Positions 1 through 8,811 are shown, numbered from the stretch's first letter. The stretch: DNA of 64,000 nucleotides from an uncultured Lachnospiraceae bacterium (GCA_900544445.1 UQVK01000007.1:1-64000), one strand, 5' to 3'. Numbers and translations are program-made. Notes: generated by a model not told the origin, from the sequence alone.

Positions 1-1085
1 CCTCCGTAATCCTTGCCGAAAGCGAGGACGGCATCCATTTCGGAGAAAAGCAGCTCCTGCTGACCAATGAGGACTATCCGGCGGATTATACGCAGCATAT
101 CCGCGACCCGAAGGTGTTCCGGCAGGACGGCCTCTATGAGATGGTGCTGGGCGGCAGAAAAAAGAACGGCCGCGGCGCGGTGCTTCTCTACGAAAGCGAA
201 GATATGCATGCCTGGCGCCTGAAAAGGGAACTGACGGTTTCTCAGCCCTTTGGATATATGTGGGAGTGTCCGGATCTGTTTGAGCTGGACGGGGAGTGGT
301 TCCTTTCCCTGTCTCCACAGGGACTTCCCCGAGGGGAACATGAATTTCAGAATGTGTATGCCTCCGGTTATTTTCATGTAGAGGGAGATTACCGGACGGA
401 CGGCGGCCTGGAGGGATTTACGGAATGGGATAAGGGCTTTGATTTCTATGCGCCACAGACCTTTCAGGATGAACAGGGCAGACGGATTCTGATCGGCTGG
501 GCAGGGATGCCGGACATTGCGGAAGAATATGACAATCCAACGGCGGAAAGGGGCTGGCAGCACGCCCTCACCGTTCCCAGGCAGCTCATCCGGAAGGGAG
601 GAAAGCTTCTGCAGGTTCCGGTGTCCGAACTGGAGGCGCTGCGCGGAGAAGAGAAAAAACTGCTTCTCGGTGTGGAGATGGATGCGGGAGCGGCCTTTGA
701 TCTGGAACTTACCGTTCGGGATGGCGGAAAGCTTTCCGTGGAGATTGCGAAGGGCCTTCTGTTTGAATATAATGGAGAGGAAGCAATTCTTTCCTTCCGG
801 GACGGTGCAGAAGCGGCTCCCGGGGAAAAAGCGCCTAAAAGCTTCGCCGGAATCGGACGGGGGCGCGGTACAAGGAAGGCGCGGGTTTTGTCGCTCAAGC
901 ATCTGCGCGTTCTGGCGGATACTTCCCTGATTGAGATTTACCTCAACCACGGAGAGACGGTGTTCACCACCCGTTTTTATCCGGAAGGCAGTCTCTGCCT
1001 GTGTGTGGAAGGAGACGTGCAGGAGGCGCGGCTCTGGGAGATGAACGCCATGCAGGTGCGCTTTGACAGGAAGGAAGACTGCTGA
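1..1085 (+). CDS. Glycoside hydrolase family 32 (sucrose/fructan hydrolase), 5'-truncated
   Basis: Hydrolyses beta-fructosyl bonds in sucrose, sucrose 6-phosphate or fructans. The frame is open from base 3 onward, so the true start and the N-terminal nucleophile motif (NDPNG) lie outside the window. Visible family marks are the RDP motif with the transition-state-stabilising Asp (bases 102-110) and WECPDLF with the acid/base Glu (about base 262), followed by the end of the propeller (FYAPQTF) and a C-terminal beta-sandwich ending in LIEIYLNHGE-like strands. Its sugar-transport partners must be upstream of the window. Family assignment is firm; exact substrate is not. Confidence 0.9.
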   Translation, partial: SVILAESEDGIHFGEKQLLLTNEDYPADYTQHIRDPKVFRQDGLYEMVLGGRKKNGRGAVLLYESEDMHAWRLKRELTVSQPFGYMWECPDLFELDGEWFLSLSPQGLPRGEHEFQNVYASGYFHVEGDYRTDGGLEGFTEWDKGFDFYAPQTFQDEQGRRILIGWAGMPDIAEEYDNPTAERGWQHALTVPRQLIRKGGKLLQVPVSELEALRGEEKKLLLGVEMDAGAAFDLELTVRDGGKLSVEIAKGLLFEYNGEEAILSFRDGAEAAPGEKAPKSFAGIGRGRGTRKARVLSLKHLRVLADTSLIEIYLNHGETVFTTRFYPEGSLCLCVEGDVQEARLWEMNAMQVRFDRKEDC

Positions 1086-1143
1086 CAGCCGGAGCCGGGG
1101 ATCGGCGCGCGTGTCTCAGCAACGCTTCGGCATGGAGGAAACA

Positions 1144-1614
1144 ATGAGAAGATCGGACAGAGAAATCAGGGAAGCGGAGAGAATTGATGCGATTATTTCA
1201 TCCTGTCATTGCTGCAGGCTCGGTTTCTGTGACGGGAAGGACGCTTATATCGTGCCGCTGAATTTCGGCTTTTGTTCGGAGGGCGGAAAGCGCGCTTTCT
1301 ATTTTCACAGCGCGAAGGAAGGGCGGAAAATCGAGCTCATCGCCCGAAACGGCCATGCCGGTTTTGAACTGGATACCGGCTATGCGCTGAAAACGGGAGA
1401 AACCGCCTGCAGCCATTCCGCCCGTTTTCAAAGCGTGATTGGAAGCGGGACGGTTTCCTTTGTCGAAGAGACGGCGGAAAAGGAGACCGCCCTGCGCCTG
1501 CTCATGGAACACAATACGGGGCGGGCGGACTGGGAATTTACACCCGCCATGCTGGATGCGGTCTGCGTGTTCCGGCTGGACGTGGAAGAGATTTCATGTA
1601 AGGAGCATCTGTAG
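1144..1614 (+). CDS. Pyridoxamine 5'-phosphate oxidase-like (NimA-type) flavoprotein
   Basis: A 156-residue protein of the split-barrel FMN-binding group that includes NimA nitroimidazole-resistance proteins. The order matches the family: an N-terminal helix ending in IDAIISSCHCCRLGF, a strand with YIVPLNFGF, then IYFHSA-type text (AFYFHSAKEGRKIE), and a C-terminal strand with VFRLDVEEISCKE. The ATG at 1144 follows a GGAGG five bases upstream (1134-1138); longer versions would overlap the GH32 stop and lack this site. It sits 58 bases after the fructosidase gene. Substrate unknown. Confidence 0.85.
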   Translation: MRRSDREIREAERIDAIISSCHCCRLGFCDGKDAYIVPLNFGFCSEGGKRAFYFHSAKEGRKIELIARNGHAGFELDTGYALKTGETACSHSARFQSVIGSGTVSFVEETAEKETALRLLMEHNTGRADWEFTPAMLDAVCVFRLDVEEISCKEHL

Positions 1615-1773
1615 GATAGAGGAGGCTTTCAGAGGCCCAGTTTTAGTAATGAATATGCCGAAGGGAAAGATCGTCCTTGCCGACACCAGAAATGTATGAT
1701 ATGTTTTTCTTGCAAAGAGAATACAAAAATAAACCGGGATATTTTGCATATCATAAACAAAGATGAGGAGGAT

Positions 1774-2247
1774 ATGATCGGAGAGAATGGGTTAAAACGA
1801 ATTCTCTCCGATTTTTTTAGTCCGAAAAATCAGGATGTGGAAAGTTTTTTAAAAAAAGCGTTCTATTGAGTTCACAAAAAGCATCAGGCAGTTACATATC
1901 TCGTATTTTCTACCGTGACCCTGGATCTTGTGGGTTATTTTTCCATCACTATGAAACCGGTTATTATAAAGGCCGGAAAACTAAGCAATACATCAAAGAG
2001 AAAACTGGAAAGAGTCAGTAAATATGATGTGGAAACAGAAACTTATACGGTTGCATCTTATTTGATCGCTCAATTTGGGAAAAATTATAATCTTGATAAT
2101 ACAGATAAGATTACAGGAACAGAATTAATGGAATATGCGTCTGCCAAGCTCAATGATATCCGATATGACTTAGGTGGAATGATAGTTTATCTGGAATGCG
2201 AAGAAGTAGAGGCTCTGCTTAAATTTTATCAAGATAATTGCTTCACT
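1774..2247 (+). pseudogene. Broken GNAT acetyltransferase (toxin-type)
   Basis: An ATG behind a good GAGGAGGA site opens a frame reading LKRILSDFFSPKNQDVESFL, the typical start of clostridial GNAT proteins often annotated as toxin components of toxin-antitoxin pairs. The frame hits TGA at 1867-1869. The same frame resumes at once with KKHQAVTYLVF, then DLVGYFSITMKPV, SNTSKRKLERVS, YLIAQFGKNY, LGGMIVYLECE and LLKFYQDN, all recognisable GNAT segments. At the break, another frame reads IEFT, which the family has here, so small compensating indels are likely. After LLKFYQDNCF the expected C-terminal tail is missing. No antitoxin gene is visible upstream. The stretch is much more AT-rich than its neighbours, which suggests acquisition and decay. 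Confidence 0.75.
1777..1818 (+). terminator. Perfect 12-bp hairpin with T tract, inside the GNAT 5' end
   Basis: ATCGGAGAGAAT (1777-1788) and ATTCTCTCCGAT (1801-1812) are perfect inverted repeats with a 12-base loop, followed directly by seven T. It has the form of an intrinsic terminator, yet it lies on codons 2-15 of the broken GNAT gene. It may end transcription from the upstream genes or attenuate the GNAT gene. Confidence 0.6.
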
Positions 2248-2316
2248 TCTAAATCACTCTATTGGTCCTTTGTCACATCCTGTCGTCCTCTGTCAGCGGA
2301 CAACAATCTGAAAAGT

Positions 2317-2346
2317 ATGGAATTCTCATGGGAAAAATGTTATAAT
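2317..2346 (+). promoter_or_regulatory. Promoter of the gdpP-rplI-dnaB operon, with structured leader
   Basis: An extended -10 (TG at 2338, TATAAT at 2341-2346) stands 17 bases after a weak -35 (TGGAAT). The leader to 2521 holds the 12-base palindrome CTGCGGCCGCAG and, just before the start codon, a hairpin made of ATTTTCCG, GGGCCATGGCCC and CGGAAAAT. No known riboswitch motif was recognised. Confidence 0.5.
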
Positions 2347-2521
2347 AGGGACGGTGTTGTTCAAAAAGCGCCTGCGCACTGTGTGGAGAAGCCAAAGCAT
2401 ATCCATGCAGGGATGTTTTTGTGCATACCTGCGGCCGCAGACGGAGTGCAGCTGCGAACTGCGCGACAGGAAAGAAATTTTCCGAAGGGCCATGGCCCGT
2501 CCGGAAAATATGGGTACGGAT

Positions 2522-4576
2522 ATGAAGAAAAAAAGAGTCAAACTGAAGGGACGGCTGAGAATTTACATGCAGACCTCCCTCTATCTGGGGTTGCTTCTGG
2601 TGCTGGTGGATTTTGGAATCTACCTGCTGGACGCGAGGGCGGGGTTTCTGCTGTCATGCTTCCTGCTTCTGTACTTCGGGATGATTTTCTACCTGATGCT
2701 TTACAACAGGCCGATCATCATCAATGAGCTGGTGAGCTTTGCCACGCAGTACGGACAGATTCAGAAGGAGCTTCTGCGGGAACTGGATGTCCCCTATGCG
2801 CTGCTGGATGAAGACGGGAAAATTATCTGGAATAACAACGCTTTTTCACGGGTCATACATAACGAAAAGGCGCTGAGGAAGTCTGTCACATCCTTTTTCT
2901 CATCTGTAACGAGGGACAGGCTTCCTTCTGAGGAGGAAGGCGTCGTACAGTTTGAGATTTCCTACGATGACAGTGAGTATGCGGCGAAGTTTACCCGGAT
3001 TTCCCTGCGGGAGGCAGCGGACGACAGCGATATCATTGAGGATGAGGAGTATAAGGGCTGTCTGTTTGCCATGTACCTGTTCGATGAGACGGCGCTGAAG
3101 ATCGCTCTGAAGGAAAATGATGATCAGTCCCTTGCGGTCGGTCTGATCTACCTGGACAATTATGATGAGGCGCTGGAGAGCGTGGAAGAGGTTCGGCGTT
3201 CCCTTTTGATCGCGTTGATCGACAGAAAGGTGAACAAATACGTTTCCAGCTTCGACGGCATCTGCAGAAAGCTGGAGAAGGACAAGTATCTGGCGATCCT
3301 GCGTAAGCGGGCTGTGGCGCAGATGAGCGAAAAGCGTTTCGAGATTCTGGACGATGTGAAGACCGTGAACATCGGAAACGAGATGGCTGTCACCATCAGC
3401 GTAGGAATCGGTCTGGACGGCCTGACCTATTCCCAGAATTTTGAGTTTTCGAGGGCAGCCATTGATATGGCACTGGGGCGCGGCGGAGACCAGGCGGTGG
3501 TGAAGACGCCGGAGCAGATCAGCTATTATGGCGGAAAGAGCCAGCAGGTGGAAAAGAACACCCGCGTGAAGGCGAGGGTGAAGGCGCATGCGCTGCACGA
3601 AATCATCACCAGCAGGGACAGGGTTCTGATCATGGGACACAAGCTGGGAGATGTGGACTGCTTCGGCGCTGCGATCGGTATCTACCGGATTGCGAAATCC
3701 CTGGACCGGAGAGCTCAGATCGTCATCAACGATATCACCACATCGGTGCAGCCGCTGATTGAGATGTTCCAGAACAACCGGGAGTATGAACCGGATATGT
3801 TCCTGAAGAGCCAGCAGGCCATCGAGACGGCGGAGAGCAACACGGTGCTCATCGTGGTGGATGTGAACAAGCCCAGCCTGACGGAGTGTCCGGAGCTTCT
3901 GAAGATCTGCAAGTCCATTGTGGTGCTGGATCATCACAGGCAGGGAACGGAGCGGATCGAGAATGCCACACTTTCCTATGTGGAGGCCTATGCTTCCTCC
4001 ACCTGTGAAATGGTTTCGGAAATTCTGCAGTACATTGACGGCGGCGTCCGTATTAAGGTGGAGGAAGCCGACTGCATGTATTCCGGCATGATGATCGATA
4101 CCAATAACTTTATGACCAAGACCGGCGTGCGCACCTTTGAGGCTGCGGCCTTCCTGCGCAGAAACGGCGCGGACGTGACGCGGGTGAGGAAGCTGTTCCG
4201 TGAAGATGCTGCGGAATACAAGGCCAAGGCGGACGCGGTCAGGCAGGCGGAGATTTACCGCAATTATTACGCCATTTCCACCTGTACCAGCGAGGGCCTG
4301 CAGAGCCCGACGATCGTCGGCGCGCAGGCTGCCAATGAGCTTCTGAACATCAAGGGGGTCAAGGCGAGCTTCATACTCACGGATTATCAGGGGAAGATAT
4401 ACATCAGCGCCCGTTCCATCGACGAAGCGAATGTGCAGGTGGTCATGGAGCGGATGGGCGGCGGCGGCCACATGAATATGGCGGGCTGCCAGATAACCGA
4501 CAAAAAGATTCCGGAAGTGATTGCGGATATCAAACAGACGCTGGATCAAATGATAGAGGAAGGTGAACTGAAATAA
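2522..4576 (+). CDS. gdpP: Cyclic-di-AMP phosphodiesterase GdpP
   Basis: Membrane-bound enzyme that degrades c-di-AMP. Domain order over 684 residues: two N-terminal membrane helices (about 15-60), a PAS-like sensor ([20 protein letters not shown], about 80-170), a degenerate GGDEF domain (175-300), then DHH ([11 protein letters not shown] near 371, VVLDHH near 469) and DHHA1 with [10 protein letters not shown] near 646. Length is normal for the family. Starts at 2492 and 2510 are also in frame, but they fall within a hairpin that 2522 clears; the site is not marked by a strong ribosome binding site. The stop overlaps the rplI start (TAATG), so the genes are cotranscribed, as is common in Firmicutes. 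Confidence 0.95.
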   Translation: MKKKRVKLKGRLRIYMQTSLYLGLLLVLVDFGIYLLDARAGFLLSCFLLLYFGMIFYLMLYNRPIIINELVSFATQYGQIQKELLRELDVPYALLDEDGKIIWNNNAFSRVIHNEKALRKSVTSFFSSVTRDRLPSEEEGVVQFEISYDDSEYAAKFTRISLREAADDSDIIEDEEYKGCLFAMYLFDETALKIALKENDDQSLAVGLIYLDNYDEALESVEEVRRSLLIALIDRKVNKYVSSFDGICRKLEKDKYLAILRKRAVAQMSEKRFEILDDVKTVNIGNEMAVTISVGIGLDGLTYSQNFEFSRAAIDMALGRGGDQAVVKTPEQISYYGGKSQQVEKNTRVKARVKAHALHEIITSRDRVLIMGHKLGDVDCFGAAIGIYRIAKSLDRRAQIVINDITTSVQPLIEMFQNNREYEPDMFLKSQQAIETAESNTVLIVVDVNKPSLTECPELLKICKSIVVLDHHRQGTERIENATLSYVEAYASSTCEMVSEILQYIDGGVRIKVEEADCMYSGMMIDTNNFMTKTGVRTFEAAAFLRRNGADVTRVRKLFREDAAEYKAKADAVRQAEIYRNYYAISTCTSEGLQSPTIVGAQAANELLNIKGVKASFILTDYQGKIYISARSIDEANVQVVMERMGGGGHMNMAGCQITDKKIPEVIADIKQTLDQMIEEGELK

Positions 4577-5019
4577 TGAAAGTGATTTTACTGGAAGATG
4601 TGAAGTCCCTTGGAAAAAAGGGAGAAATTGTCAATGTGAACGACGGATACGCGAGAAATTTCATTCTGCCCAAGAAGCTGGGACTGGAAGCGACGGGAAA
4701 GAACCTGAATGACCTGAAGCTGCAGAAGGCAAATGAGGAAAGGCGTGCGAAGGAGCTTCTGGAGGCTGCTCAGGAATCCGCCAGAAATCTGGAAGGAAAG
4801 TCCGTGGTCATCAAGATGAAGGCCGGAGAGGGAGGAAAGCTGTTCGGATCCGTTTCCTCCAAGGAAATTGCAGCCGCTTTTAAGGAACAGTGCGGTCTGG
4901 ACATCGACAAGAAGAAGATTCAGTTAAACGATCCCATCCGGGCATTTGGTTCCTATGATGTGCCTGTGAAGCTGCATCCGCAGGTGGTCGGTACGCTGAA
5001 GGTTAAAGTGGAAGAATGA
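4576..5019 (+). CDS. rplI: 50S ribosomal protein L9
   Basis: Binds 23S rRNA at the base of the L1 stalk region. The 147-residue sequence has the L9 N-terminal signature [31 protein letters not shown], here read as [20 protein letters not shown], then the long connecting helix and the C-terminal domain ([24 protein letters not shown]). It overlaps gdpP by one base and lies ten bases before dnaB, giving the gdpP-rplI-dnaB operon usual in clostridia and bacilli. Confidence 0.98.
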   Translation: MKVILLEDVKSLGKKGEIVNVNDGYARNFILPKKLGLEATGKNLNDLKLQKANEERRAKELLEAAQESARNLEGKSVVIKMKAGEGGKLFGSVSSKEIAAAFKEQCGLDIDKKKIQLNDPIRAFGSYDVPVKLHPQVVGTLKVKVEE

Positions 5020-5029
5020 GAAGGATACA

Positions 5030-6370
5030 ATGGCATCAATAGACGAGGCTGTTTTAAAGAGAGTGCTGCCCCACAGCATGGAGGCAGAGCAGTCCGTGAT
5101 CGGTTCCATGATCATGGATCGGGAAGCCATCGTGGTTGCGTCCGAGATGATCAGCGGGGATGATTTTTATAACAAATCCTATGGTGTCCTGTTCGACTCC
5201 ATGGTGGAGCTGAACGATCAGGGACAGCCGGTGGATGTGGTGACGCTGCAGAACCGCCTGAAGGAGAAAGACGTTCCACCGGAAGTTGCCAGTCTGGAAT
5301 TTATCCGGGATCTGATCACAGCGGTCCCCACCTCGGCCAATATCAAATATTATGCCACGATCGTTTCTGAAAAGGCGGTTTTACGGAAGCTGATCCGGCT
5401 GACAGAGGAGATCGCCAATAACTGCTATTCAGAAAAGGATGGTCTGGAGGTCATTCTGGAGGATACGGAGAAGCGGGTATTCGATCTGGTTCAGCGCAGG
5501 AATACAGGGGACTTCGTGCCCATCCGGGAAGTGGTTATGAACGCCATGGACAAAATCGAGAAGGCTTCCCACAGCAACGGAAACGTGACGGGAATCGCCA
5601 CAGGGTTCATAGATCTGGATTATCGGACGGCAGGCATGCAGCCCTCCGATCTGGTGCTCATCGCGGCAAGGCCGTCCATGGGTAAGACGGCGTTCGTGCT
5701 GAATATCGCCCAGTATGTGGCATTCCATTCCGGAGAGTGCGTGGCCATTTTCAGCCTGGAGATGAGCAAGGAGCAGCTGGTGAACCGTCTGTTCGCCATG
5801 GAATCCAAGGTGGACTCCCAGCATTTAAGAACCGGAAACCTGTCCGACCTGGAGTGGGAGAAGCTGATCGAGAGTGCCGGCATGATCGGTCAGTCCAAGC
5901 TCATCATCGATGATACGCCGGGCATCAGCATTGCGGAAATGCGCTCCAAGTGCCGTAAGTTCAAGCTGGAAATGGATTTGAAAATGGTCATCATCGACTA
6001 CCTCCAGCTCATGTCGGGAAGTGGGAGAGGAAACGAATCCAGGCAGCAGGAGATTTCCGACATCTCCCGTTCCTTAAAGGCGCTTGCAAGAGAGCTTCAG
6101 GTTCCGGTGATTGCCCTGTCCCAGCTGAGCCGTGCGGTGGAGCAGCGGCCGGATCACAGGCCCATGCTTTCTGACCTGCGTGAGTCGGGAGCCATTGAGC
6201 AGGACGCGGACGTGGTCATGTTCATTTACAGGGACGACTATTACAATCCGGATACCGAGAAAAAGGGCATTGCGGAGATTAACATCGCCAAGCAGAGAAA
6301 CGGCCCGATCGGAACCGTCGATCTGGTATGGCTGCCGGAATTCACCAAGTTTGCGAATCTGCAGAAATAA
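5030..6370 (+). CDS. dnaB: Replicative DNA helicase DnaB
   Basis: Hexameric helicase that unwinds DNA at the replication fork. The 446-residue protein has the N-terminal helical domain (LPHSMEAEQSVIGSMI, residues 14-110), a linker, and the RecA-like domain with Walker A in ARPSMGKTAF (about 213), Walker B in VIIDYLQLM, and the C-terminal SDLRESGAIEQDADVV and IAKQRNGPIG arginine-finger region. A ribosome binding site (AGAAGGA) lies just upstream. It is the last gene of the operon; a terminator follows. Its loader proteins (DnaI-like and DnaD-like) are encoded at 31.9-34.0 kb. Confidence 0.98.
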   Translation: MASIDEAVLKRVLPHSMEAEQSVIGSMIMDREAIVVASEMISGDDFYNKSYGVLFDSMVELNDQGQPVDVVTLQNRLKEKDVPPEVASLEFIRDLITAVPTSANIKYYATIVSEKAVLRKLIRLTEEIANNCYSEKDGLEVILEDTEKRVFDLVQRRNTGDFVPIREVVMNAMDKIEKASHSNGNVTGIATGFIDLDYRTAGMQPSDLVLIAARPSMGKTAFVLNIAQYVAFHSGECVAIFSLEMSKEQLVNRLFAMESKVDSQHLRTGNLSDLEWEKLIESAGMIGQSKLIIDDTPGISIAEMRSKCRKFKLEMDLKMVIIDYLQLMSGSGRGNESRQQEISDISRSLKALARELQVPVIALSQLSRAVEQRPDHRPMLSDLRESGAIEQDADVVMFIYRDDYYNPDTEKKGIAEINIAKQRNGPIGTVDLVWLPEFTKFANLQK

Positions 6371-6390
6371 CAGAAGAACGAATCATTACC

Positions 6391-6430
6391 AAAGAGAACT
6401 CAAGCCAGAGAACGGCGGGTTCTCTTTTTT
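6391..6430 (+). terminator. Intrinsic terminator after dnaB
   Basis: AGAGAAC and GTTCTCT form a stem followed by six T (to about 6430). A second copy of GAGAAC in the loop gives an alternative pairing. Confidence 0.8.
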
Positions 6431-6615
6431 GCGCGATACGCCAGAGGGCGGCCGCATAGATGGGCAAGCTTGCTTGCGCAGATATGCGGACATCCGACGG
6501 GAAACGGGCAGCTCGCAGCATAGCTGCTCGGCACAGTGAACGGCTTTGCCGTGAGCTGTGCGTATCGCGTAAAAGCCGATTGCGGGAGTACCGAAGGTAC
6601 GGAGCAATCGGCTTT
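6431..6615 (+). repeat. Multi-hairpin intergenic repeat, copy A (longest)
   Basis: Fills the gap between the dnaB terminator and the MerR gene. An outer inverted pair (GCGCGATACGC at 6431 and GCGTATCGCG at 6560) encloses GCCGCAT...ATGCGG with the inner palindrome GCAAGCTTGC, a GCAGC/GCTGC hairpin, and CACAG...ACGGC TTT GCCGT...CTGTG. A further perfect 12-bp hairpin follows (AAAGCCGATTGC 6572-6583, GCAATCGGCTTT 6604-6615, inner GTACC/GGTAC). The first 100 bases match, on the opposite strand, the element at 12012-12104, and part of 41127-41170. Confidence 0.75.
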
Positions 6616-6705
6616 CATGTGCGGCAGATGCAGAATCAGGCGGCTGTGCAGACCGCGTGCTGGCACGCAGGGCTACACAGACATTTGGAAGGAAAGGAAT
6701 GGAAA

Positions 6706-7515
6706 ATGAAAACGGAACAGGAAAAAAAGGAAGAACGTTATCTGATTTCAGAGACGGCAAAGCTGGTGGGAGTGGAAAGTCATGTGCTTCGTTACTGGGA
6801 GGAAGAGCTGAAGCTTCCGATCCGGCGAAATGAGCTGGGGCACAGGTACTATACGAAGGAGGATGTGGAGCAGTTTCGGGAAATCAAAAAGCTGAAGGAG
6901 CAGGGCCTGCAGCTGAAGGCCATCCGTACGGTGCTGACGGCGGAAGGGAGCATGCAGATCCTCATGCCGGTTCCGGAAAAGGAGGTATTTCAGATGAGCA
7001 GAAAGACGCAGGAGAGCGTACCTTCGGAGGAGACTCCGGAGAAGAAGGAAGAAAAATCTCTGGACGCCGGAGAAAAGGCGATGCGCCTGCAGATGCTGCT
7101 TCACAGTCTGGTTTCCCAGGCCGTCAGAGAAAACAATGAGGAGCTGACCAGACAGATCCGGGAAACCATCACAAAGGAGATGGACTATCAGTTCCGAGTT
7201 CAGGAGGAAGAAAACCGGAAACGGGAGCAGGAGAGGCAGAGGAGGGAAGAAGAGCATTTCAGGAAGCTGGACGAAACGCTTCGTCAATATGCGGAAAAAA
7301 GAGGAAAGGGAGCGGCAAAGAGCAGTCTTCGGGAGACGAAAAGGCAGCAGAAGGAGGCGGTGAAAGTACAGAAGGCGGAACAGAGAGCGTCCCGGAAGGC
7401 GGCCAGGGAGGCCGAGGCAAAGAGCAGAAAGGAAGCGGCAAGATCCCGCAGGGAGGGAGAACGGTTAAAAAGGGAACAGGAACGGCAGCGGAAGGTGCAG
7501 GAGAAGGCGCGCTGA
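6706..7515 (+). CDS. MerR-family regulator with long charged coiled coil
   Basis: The 269-residue protein opens with a MerR winged helix (residues 9-80: YLISETAKLVGVESHVLRYWEEEL, RHYYTKEDVEQF-like text, LKEQGLQLKAIRTVL). No metal-binding Cys pair is seen. From about residue 130 the sequence is a long Lys/Glu/Arg-rich helix (RKREQERQRREEEHFRKL and similar), so it probably forms an extended coiled coil; such proteins in clostridia are sometimes annotated as chromosome- or cell-division-related, but that role is not shown here. The ATG at 6706 follows GGAAGGAAAGG. Upstream is repeat copy A; a terminator follows directly. Confidence 0.85.
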   Translation: MKTEQEKKEERYLISETAKLVGVESHVLRYWEEELKLPIRRNELGHRYYTKEDVEQFREIKKLKEQGLQLKAIRTVLTAEGSMQILMPVPEKEVFQMSRKTQESVPSEETPEKKEEKSLDAGEKAMRLQMLLHSLVSQAVRENNEELTRQIRETITKEMDYQFRVQEEENRKREQERQRREEEHFRKLDETLRQYAEKRGKGAAKSSLRETKRQQKEAVKVQKAEQRASRKAAREAEAKSRKEAARSRREGERLKREQERQRKVQEKAR

Positions 7516-7531
7516 GATCAGGGCAGACGTA

Positions 7532-7572
7532 AAAACCGATGGAGCCATATCTGGCAGCCATCGGTTTTTTTC
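7532..7572. terminator. Bidirectional terminator between MerR gene and ferredoxin gene
   Basis: ACCGATGG and CCATCGGT form a stem with A tract on the left and T tract on the right, so it can end both converging transcripts. A second small hairpin (CGGCGT, ACGCCG) follows at 7572-7592. Confidence 0.85.
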
Positions 7573-7644
7573 GGCGTCAAAAATACGCCGTCATTATGTC
7601 TCTGCCGGTATCCGGCAGCCGCAGTCCGAAACAATCGTCCGCGA

Positions 7645-7815
7645 TCAGCCCTCGGAGATAGCGCCGGTAGGGCATGCGCCTGCGCAGGAACCGCAGGAGA
7701 TGCAGGTATCAGCATCGATCACGTACTGTCCGTCTCCCTGAGAGATTGCGCCTACAGGGCACTGTCCCTCGCAGGTTCCGCAGCTTACACAAGAGTCGCT
7801 GATTACATATGCCAT
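7645..7815 (-). CDS. 2[4Fe-4S] ferredoxin
   Basis: A 56-residue bacterial-type ferredoxin, an electron carrier for anaerobic metabolism. It holds two CxxCxxCxxxCP clusters: CVSCGTCEGQCPVGAI and CISCGSCAGACPTGAI, the classic pseudo-symmetric arrangement. The start MAYVISDSC is preceded by AAAGGAGGAT. It has its own promoter and a terminator, and lies downstream of the PFL operon on the same strand. The specific partner enzyme is not evident. Confidence 0.97.
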   Translation of the reverse strand: MAYVISDSCVSCGTCEGQCPVGAISQGDGQYVIDADTCISCGSCAGACPTGAISEG

Positions 7816-7860
7816 AGTTTTATCCTCCTTTAAATAATAATCTGTTGATTCTCAATAATC

Positions 7861-7889
7861 ATTCTAATATAGAAGGAGAAAATGTACAA
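7861..7889 (-). promoter_or_regulatory. Promoter of the ferredoxin gene
   Basis: On the minus strand TTGTAC (7884-7889) and TAGAAT (7861-7866) are separated by 17 bases, giving a leader of about 40 bases before the ferredoxin start. Confidence 0.65.
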
Positions 7890-7904
7890 GTCATTTTTCG
7901 GGAA

Positions 7905-7952
7905 TATTGGCGGAAATCTTGTACTTTTTAAAGTACATTTCCGGCATATTGG
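7905..7952. promoter_or_regulatory. Long palindrome between pflA end and ferredoxin promoter
   Basis: Nested inverted repeats: AATATTG/CATATT outside, CGGAAAT/ATTTCCG in the middle and GTACTTT TT AAAGTAC at the centre. It lies 46 bases beyond the pflA stop and just upstream of the ferredoxin -35. It could end the pfl transcript or serve as an operator; no T tract decides this. Confidence 0.5.
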
Positions 7953-7998
7953 AAAAAATCCCTTTTCTTACATTCCATGGTATATGGAAGAATGTTTC

Positions 7999-8751
7999 TC
8001 ATCCGTCATGCCTTCTGCGGTCTTTGATTCCCTTCAGGATCGCCTGTTTTTTCAAAAGGAGAGTGGGCCTGTCCATGGGGGGGACGCCTTCCAGGCGGTA
8101 GGGGATGCCCAGCTTCTCATATTTTACCTTTCCCATGGTGTGGTAGGGAAGCACGTCCAGAGCCTTCAGATTTCCCAGCCCTCCGATGAACCAGCCCAGC
8201 CGGTACAGACAGGTTTCGTCGTCGGTGACGGTGGGAACTACCACGTGGCGGATCCACACCGGGATTTTCTTATGATCCAGATAATGGGCAAAGCGGAGGA
8301 TATTTTCATTAGGGCAGCCGGTGAGCTGCTTGTGGAGCTTCGGATCGATGTGCTTGATATCCAGCATGACCAGATCCGTCATAGAAAGAAGCCGGTCCAG
8401 CCGCCCCATCCAATCCTTATCAGAGGCGTTGAAACAGATGCCGGAGCTGTCGATGCAGGTATGGACGTTTTCCTGTCTGGCAAGGGCAAACAGCTCCAGC
8501 AGAAAATCCAGCTGTAAAAGAGGCTCTCCGCCCGTCACGGTCAGGCCTCCGTCCTTATAAAAGCTTTTGTTCCGGCGGAAGCGCTCCATGATTTCCTCCG
8601 CGCTCATGAGGGTTCCGGCCTCCGTTTCCCAGGTGTCCGGATTATGGCAATAGGCGCAGCGCATGGGACAGCCCTGCAGAAAAACCACAAATCTGACGCC
8701 CGGTCCGTCCACCGTGCCAAAGCTTTCTATGGAATGAATTCGTCCCTGCAT
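7999..8751 (-). CDS. pflA: Pyruvate formate-lyase activating enzyme
   Basis: Radical SAM enzyme that abstracts a hydrogen from the glycine of pyruvate formate-lyase to make the catalytic glycyl radical. The 250-residue sequence shows the opening GRIHSIESFGTVDGPGVRFV, the 4Fe-4S motif CPMRCAYCHN (CxxxCxxC), and the SAM-binding TVTGGEPLLQ. Length is normal. A good GGAAAGGAGA site precedes the ATG. It is the last gene of the pfl operon; between it and the glycyl-radical subunit lies a terminator-like hairpin, so activase may be made in lower amount than the enzyme. Confidence 0.97.
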   Translation of the reverse strand: MQGRIHSIESFGTVDGPGVRFVVFLQGCPMRCAYCHNPDTWETEAGTLMSAEEIMERFRRNKSFYKDGGLTVTGGEPLLQLDFLLELFALARQENVHTCIDSSGICFNASDKDWMGRLDRLLSMTDLVMLDIKHIDPKLHKQLTGCPNENILRFAHYLDHKKIPVWIRHVVVPTVTDDETCLYRLGWFIGGLGNLKALDVLPYHTMGKVKYEKLGIPYRLEGVPPMDRPTLLLKKQAILKGIKDRRRHDG

Positions 8752-8776
8752 GAAAAAGTCTCCTTTCCCGTCGGAT

Positions 8777-8805
8777 AAAAAGACGGACGCCCTAAAGCGT
8801 CCGTC
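8777..8805 (-). terminator. Internal terminator/attenuator ahead of pflA
   Basis: On the minus strand GACGGACGC and GCGTCCGTC form a perfect 9-bp stem with a 6-base loop, followed by five T, directly after the stop codon of the glycyl-radical subunit. pflA begins 25 bases further on, so its expression probably depends on read-through. Confidence 0.8.
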
Positions 8806-8811
8806 CGGTCT

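Noticed and set aside
464-898. Long open frame on the minus strand inside the GH32 gene
   Set aside because: Ser/Pro/Arg-rich translation with no domain; shadow of the GC-rich coding strand.
2900-4549. 549-codon open frame opposite gdpP
   Set aside because: Antisense to a certain gene with clear domains; composition is His/Arg/Leu-rich as in codon shadows.
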